From positions 1 through 64,000 of the forward strand of contig NW_022205068.1 in NCBI RefSeq assembly GCF_008831285.2: a stretch of 64,000 nucleotides of DNA, in the 5' to 3' direction. This stretch comes from Nymphaea colorata (lineage: Eukaryota; Streptophyta; Magnoliopsida; Nymphaeales; Nymphaeaceae). Every line of letters starts with the position of its first letter. The stretch's first letter is position 1. Position numbers and translations under genes: made by a program. The notes beneath the pieces are model-generated. The model was not told the DNA's origin. It saw only the letters and a program-made list of their open reading frames with translations, and did no database searches. Shown one piece after another: positions 59,401 to 64,000 of the stretch.

Positions 59401-60639
59401 TTTAATGTACTGAAATCACAAGTTTGTATGAATACAGATGAGACTTTAATCAGTTCATTTGCTTCACTATAGTTAATCCAATGTGTTGAACATGTTACGC
59501 TTATATTGGATGATTTAAGGGTTTCAAAATCACAAGTTCAAATGAATATGCATGAAATAAATGTTATTCATTTGATCATGTAAGTTAATTGAACGCGTTT
59601 AATTAGTTATATGTATTATCGTATACTTATCACTCGTATACATATATTACGTGTTTTATACATATACATATTATTGTAGGCAATCGAATGCGTTTAACTT
59701 GTTGTTATGTCTACATAGAACGATTTAAGGAATTGAAATCACAAGTTCATATAAATGAATGGGGGTTATGCCATTCATTTGCTTAGTTATCGTTAATCCA
59801 ATGACTTTAAGTTGTTGTTACATTTATATTGAACGGTTAAAAGTATTGAAACGAAACGTTTGTATGAATATGAATGAAATTTAAGCAATTGATTGGCTCC
59901 TTTATTGTTAATAACATGAGTTGGACTTGTTTTATTTATATTGATTGATTTAAGGGATTGAAATCACAAGTTCGTATCAATACGAATAGGATTTAAGCCT
60001 TTCATTCGATCCCCTATAGTTAATCCAATGTGTTCAACATGTTGTTAATTTATAATGATTGATTTAATGTACTGAAATCACAAGTTTGTATGAATACAGA
60101 TGAGACTTTAATCATTCATTTGCTTCACTATAGTTAATCCAATGTGTTGAACATGTTACGCTTATATTGGATGATTTAAGGGTTTCAAAATCACAAGTTC
60201 AAATGAATATGCATGAAATAAATGTTATTCATTTGATCATGTAAAGTTAATTGAACGCGTTTAATTAGTTATATGTATTATCGTATACTTATCACTCGTA
60301 TACATATATTACGTGTTTTATACATATACATATTATTGTAGGCAATCGAATGCGTTTAACTTGTTGTTATGTCTACATAGAACGATTTAAGGATTTGAAA
60401 TCACAAGTTCATATAAATGAATGGGGTTATGCCATTCATTTGCTTAGTTATCGTTAATCCAATGACTTTAAGTTGTTGTACATTTATATTGAACGGTTAA
60501 AAGTATTGAAACGAAACGTTTGTATGAATATGAATGAAATTTAAGCAATTGATTGGCTCCTTTTTGTTAATAACATGAGTTGGACTTGTTTTATTTATAT
60601 TGATTGATTTAAGGATTGAAATCACAAGTTCGTATCAAT

Positions 60640-60790
60640 ACGAATAGGATTTAAGCTTTCATTCGATCCCTATAGTTAATCAATGTTCAACATTGTTAAT
60701 ATAATGATTGATTAATGTTAAATCCATTGTATTCATACAAACTTTGATTTCAGTACATTATATATTATAATTACAACATGTTGAACATTG
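60640..60790. repeat. Fold-back junction, reverse to forward orientation
   Basis: Reverse S4 runs to about 60,718 (ending GATTGATTAATGT), and forward S4 begins immediately (TAAATCCATTGTATTCAT), reaching the complementary ACATTA about 35-40 bp later. The two arms therefore form an inverted repeat of the same subunit with a short spacer. Both arms are thinned: CAATGTTCAACATTGTTAAT replaces the longer normal form. Confidence 0.8.
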
Positions 60791-63700
60791 ATTAACTATA
60801 GGGATCGAATGAAAGGCTTAAATCTATTCGTATTGATACGAACTTGTGATTTCAATCCTTAAATCAATCAATATAAATAAAACAAGTCCAACTCATGTTA
60901 TTAACAAAAAGGAGCAATCAATTGCTTAAATTTCATTATATTCATACAAACGTTTCGTTTCAATACTTTTAACCGTTCAATATAAATGTAACAACAACTT
61001 AAAGTCATTGGATTAACGATAATAAGCAAATGAATGGCATAACCCCATTCATTTATATGAACTTGTGATTTCAATCCTTAAATCGTTCTATGTAGACATA
61101 ACAACAAGTTAAACGCATTCGATTGCCTACAATAATATGTATATGTATAAAACACGTAATATATGTATACGAGTGATAAGTATACGATAATACATATAAC
61201 TAATTAAACGCGTTCAATTAACTTACATGATCAAATGAATAACATTTATTTCATGCATATTCATTTGAACTTGTGATTTTGAAACCCTTAAATCATCCAA
61301 TATAAGCGTAACATGTTCAACACATTGGATTAACTATAGTGAAGCAAATGAATGATTAAAGTCTCATCTGTATTCATACAAACTTGTGATTTCAGTACAT
61401 TAAATCAATCATTATAAATTAACAACATGTTGAACACATTGATTAACTATAGGGATCGAATGAAAGGCTTAAATCCTATTCGTATTGATACGAACTTGTG
61501 ATTTCAATCCCTTAAATCAATCAATATAAATAAAACAAGTCCAACTCATGTTATTAACAAAAAGGAGCAATCAATTGCTTAAATTTCATTCATATTCATA
61601 CAAACGTTTCGTTTCAATACTTTTAACCGTTCAATATAAATGTAACAACAACTTAAAGTCATTGGATTAACGATAATAAGCAAATGAATGGCATAACCCC
61701 ATTCATTTATATGAACTTGTGATTTCAATCCTTAAATCGTTCTATGTAGACATAACAACAAGTTAAACGCATTCGATTGCCTACAATAATATGTATATGT
61801 ATAAAACCGTAATATATGTATACGAGTGATAAGTATACGATAATACATATAACTAATTAAACGCGTTCAATTAACTTACATGATCAAATGAATAACATTT
61901 ATTTCATGCATATTCATTTGAACTTGTGATTTTGAAACCCTTAAATCATCCAATATAAGCGTAACATGTTCAACACATTGGATTAACTATAGTGAAGCAA
62001 ATGAATGATAAAGTCTCATCTGTATTCATACAAACTTGTGATTTCAGTACATTAAATCAATCATTATAAATTAACAACATGTTGAACACATTGATTAACT
62101 ATAGGGGATCGAATGAAAGGCTTAAATCCTATTCGTATTGATACGAACTTGTGATTTCAATCCCTTAAATCAATCAATATAAATAAAACAAGTCCAACTC
62201 ATGTTATTAACAAAAAGGAGCAATCAATTGCTTAAATTTCATTCATATTCATACAAACGTTTCGTTTCAATACTTTTAACCGTTCAATATAAATGTAACA
62301 ACAACTTAAAGTCATTGGATTAACGATAATAAGCAAATGAATGGCATAACCCCATTCATTTATATGAACTTGTGATTTCAATCCTTAAATCGTTCTATGT
62401 AGACATAACAACAAGTTAAACGCATTCGATTGCCTACAATAATATGTATATGTATAAAACCGTAATATATGTATACGAGTGATAAGTATACGATAATACA
62501 TATAACTAATTAAACGCGTTCAATTAACTTACATGATCAAATGAATAACATTTATTTCATGCATATTCATTTGAACTTGTGATTTTGAAACCCTTAAATC
62601 ATCCAATATAAGCGTAACATGTTCAACACATTGGATTAACTATAGTGAAGCAAATGAATGATTAAAGTCTCATCTGTATTCATACAAACTTGTGATTTCA
62701 GTACATTAAATCAATCATTATAAATTAACAACATGTTGAACACATTGGATTAACTATAGGGGATCGAATGAAAGGCTTAAATCCTATTCGTATTGATACG
62801 AACTTGTGATTTCAATCCCTTAAATCAATCAATATAAATAAAACAAGTCCAACTCATGTTATTAACAATAAAGGAGCCAATCAATTGCTTAAATTTCATT
62901 CATATTCATACAAACGTTTCGTTTCAATACTTTTAACCGTTCAATATAAATGTAACAACAACTTAAAGTCATTGGATTAACGATAATAAGCAAATGAATG
63001 GCATAACCCCATTCATTTATATGAACTTGTGATTTCAATCCTTAAATCGTTCTATGTAGACATAACAACAAGTTAAACGCATTCGATTGCCTACAATAAT
63101 ATGTATATGTATAAAACACGTAATATATGTATACGAGTGATAAGTATACGATAATACATATAACTAATTAAACGCGTTCAATTAACTTACATGATCAAAT
63201 GAATAACATTTATTTCATGCATATTCATTTGAACTTGTGATTTTGAAACCCTTAAATCATCCAATATAAGCGTAACATGTTCAACACATTGGATTAACTA
63301 TAGTGAAGCAAATGAATGATTAAAGTCTCATCTGTATTCATACAAACTTGTGATTTCAGTACATTAAATCAATCATTATAAATTAACAACATGTTGAACA
63401 CATTGGATTAACTATAGGGATCGAATGAAAGGCTTAAATCCTATTCGTATTGATACGAACTTGTGATTTCAATCCCTTAAATCAATCAATATAAATAAAA
63501 CAAGTCCAACTCATGTTATTAACAAAAGGAGCAATCAATTGCTTAAATTTCATTCATATTCATACAAACGTTTCGTTTCAATACTTTAACCGTTCAATAT
63601 AAATGTAACAACAACTTAAAGTCATTGGATTAACGATAATAAGCAAATGAATGGCATAACCCCATTCATTTATATGAACTTGTGATTTCAATCCTTAAAT

Positions 63701-64000
63701 CGTTCTATGTAGACATAACAACAAGTTAAACGCATTCGATTGCCTACAATATGTATATAAAGTAATATATACGATGATAATACATATAATAATAAACGTC
63801 AATTAACATGATAAATAATACATATTCATGATATTGAACTATCCAATGTAACATGTTCAACACATTGGATTAACTATAGTGAAGCAAATGAATGATTAAA
63901 GTCTCATCTGTATTCATACAAACTTGTGATTTCAGTACATTAAATCAATCATTATAAATTAACAACATGTTGAACACATTGATTAACTATAGGGGATCGA
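60719..64000 (+). repeat. Satellite array, forward orientation resumed (about 5 copies)
   Basis: S1 starts are at 60,930, 61,583, 62,236, 62,893 and 63,547. The copies are 653-657 bp because they carry many missing-base states (GATAATAAGC, TTTCAATCC, AATGAATGA, GGAGCAATC, four Cs in the S1-S2 C run). The array continues to the window edge. Confidence 0.95.
63747..63850 (+). repeat. Thinned S2 insert to S3 region
   Basis: From ACAATATGTATATAAAG to TGAACTATCCAATG the order of the S2 insert, S2 end and S3 head is kept, but about 80 bp is missing: GCAAATGAA spacing is 576 bp (63,308 to 63,884). The loss is spread over many positions, not one block, as in the other damaged patches. Confidence 0.8.

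Larger units (their letters stand above)
50400..60718 (-). repeat. Satellite array in reverse orientation (about 16 copies)
   Basis: The same monomer on the minus strand, recognised by GAAACGAAACGTTTGTATG (S1 reverse complement) at about 50.94, 51.60, 52.26, 52.92, 53.58, 54.24, 54.90, 55.97, 56.57, 57.21, 57.87, 58.53, 59.19, 59.85 and 60.51 kb; one more S1 is lost in the damaged stretch near 55.5 kb. Intact copies are about 660 bp apart. Variant states differ from the adjacent forward array: several copies around 51.5-54.2 kb combine GATAAGTAAGC with TTTCAAATCC, and one near 59.73-59.79 kb combines GATAACTAAGC with TTTCAATTCC. Neither pairing is usual in the forward block. Confidence 0.95.

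Noticed and set aside
1-64000. Telomeric repeats, rRNA or tRNA genes
   Set aside because: No short G-rich telomere unit, and no GC-rich or cloverleaf-like segment was seen on either strand; all sequence is accounted for by the satellite.
1-64000. Bacterial or phage accessory system
   Set aside because: No ORFs of gene length and a repetitive structure that does not fit a prokaryotic replicon.

Overview
This window is one block of eukaryotic-type satellite DNA from end to end. I find no credible protein gene, RNA gene, mobile element with coding capacity, CRISPR array or bacterial signal. A monomer of about 655-663 bp (about 28% GC by hand count of 600 bp) is tandemly repeated roughly 97 times. 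Such a long, homogeneous, AT-rich array is typical of centromeric, pericentromeric or other constitutive heterochromatin in a nuclear genome. The species cannot be named from the sequence. CpG is not depleted (16 per 662 bp by hand, about 13 expected), which argues weakly against a heavily methylated vertebrate or plant heterochromatin.

Monomer design: each monomer is a fused pentamer of diverged ~114-bp subunits (S1-S5; spacings 113, 210, 114, 114 and 111 bp in the reference copy at 26,417-27,078). S2 is about 95 bp longer because of an AT-rich insert bounded by an imperfect 16-bp direct repeat (14/16). Four of the five subunits share the box AACTTGTGATTT; S1 has a diverged AACGTTTCGTTTC instead. 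Several subunits carry short dyads.

Layout: (1) 1-50,399, forward array. Its left flank (about 1-10.5 kb) and right flank (about 36-48 kb) share one variant haplotype. A highly homogeneous core (21,782-29,064, 11 monomers of 662-663 bp) carries another, with mixed zones between. (2) 50,400-60,718, the same satellite in reverse orientation, with its own variant combination. (3) 60,719-64,000, forward again. Both orientation switches are fold-backs within the same subunit and lie in degraded sequence. Further degraded or shortened monomers lie at about 48.17-48.22, 50.13-50.40, 55.37-55.68 (with a 69-T run), 56.17-56.40, 60.64-60.78 and 63.75-63.85 kb.

The most useful observation concerns data quality. 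At nine or so variable sites the monomers show three states: base X, base Y, or exactly that base missing. Substitution sites do not normally also delete the same base again and again. This looks like consensus dropping bases where different repeat copies were merged, so copy number, the inversions and the apparent layering need checking against raw reads.
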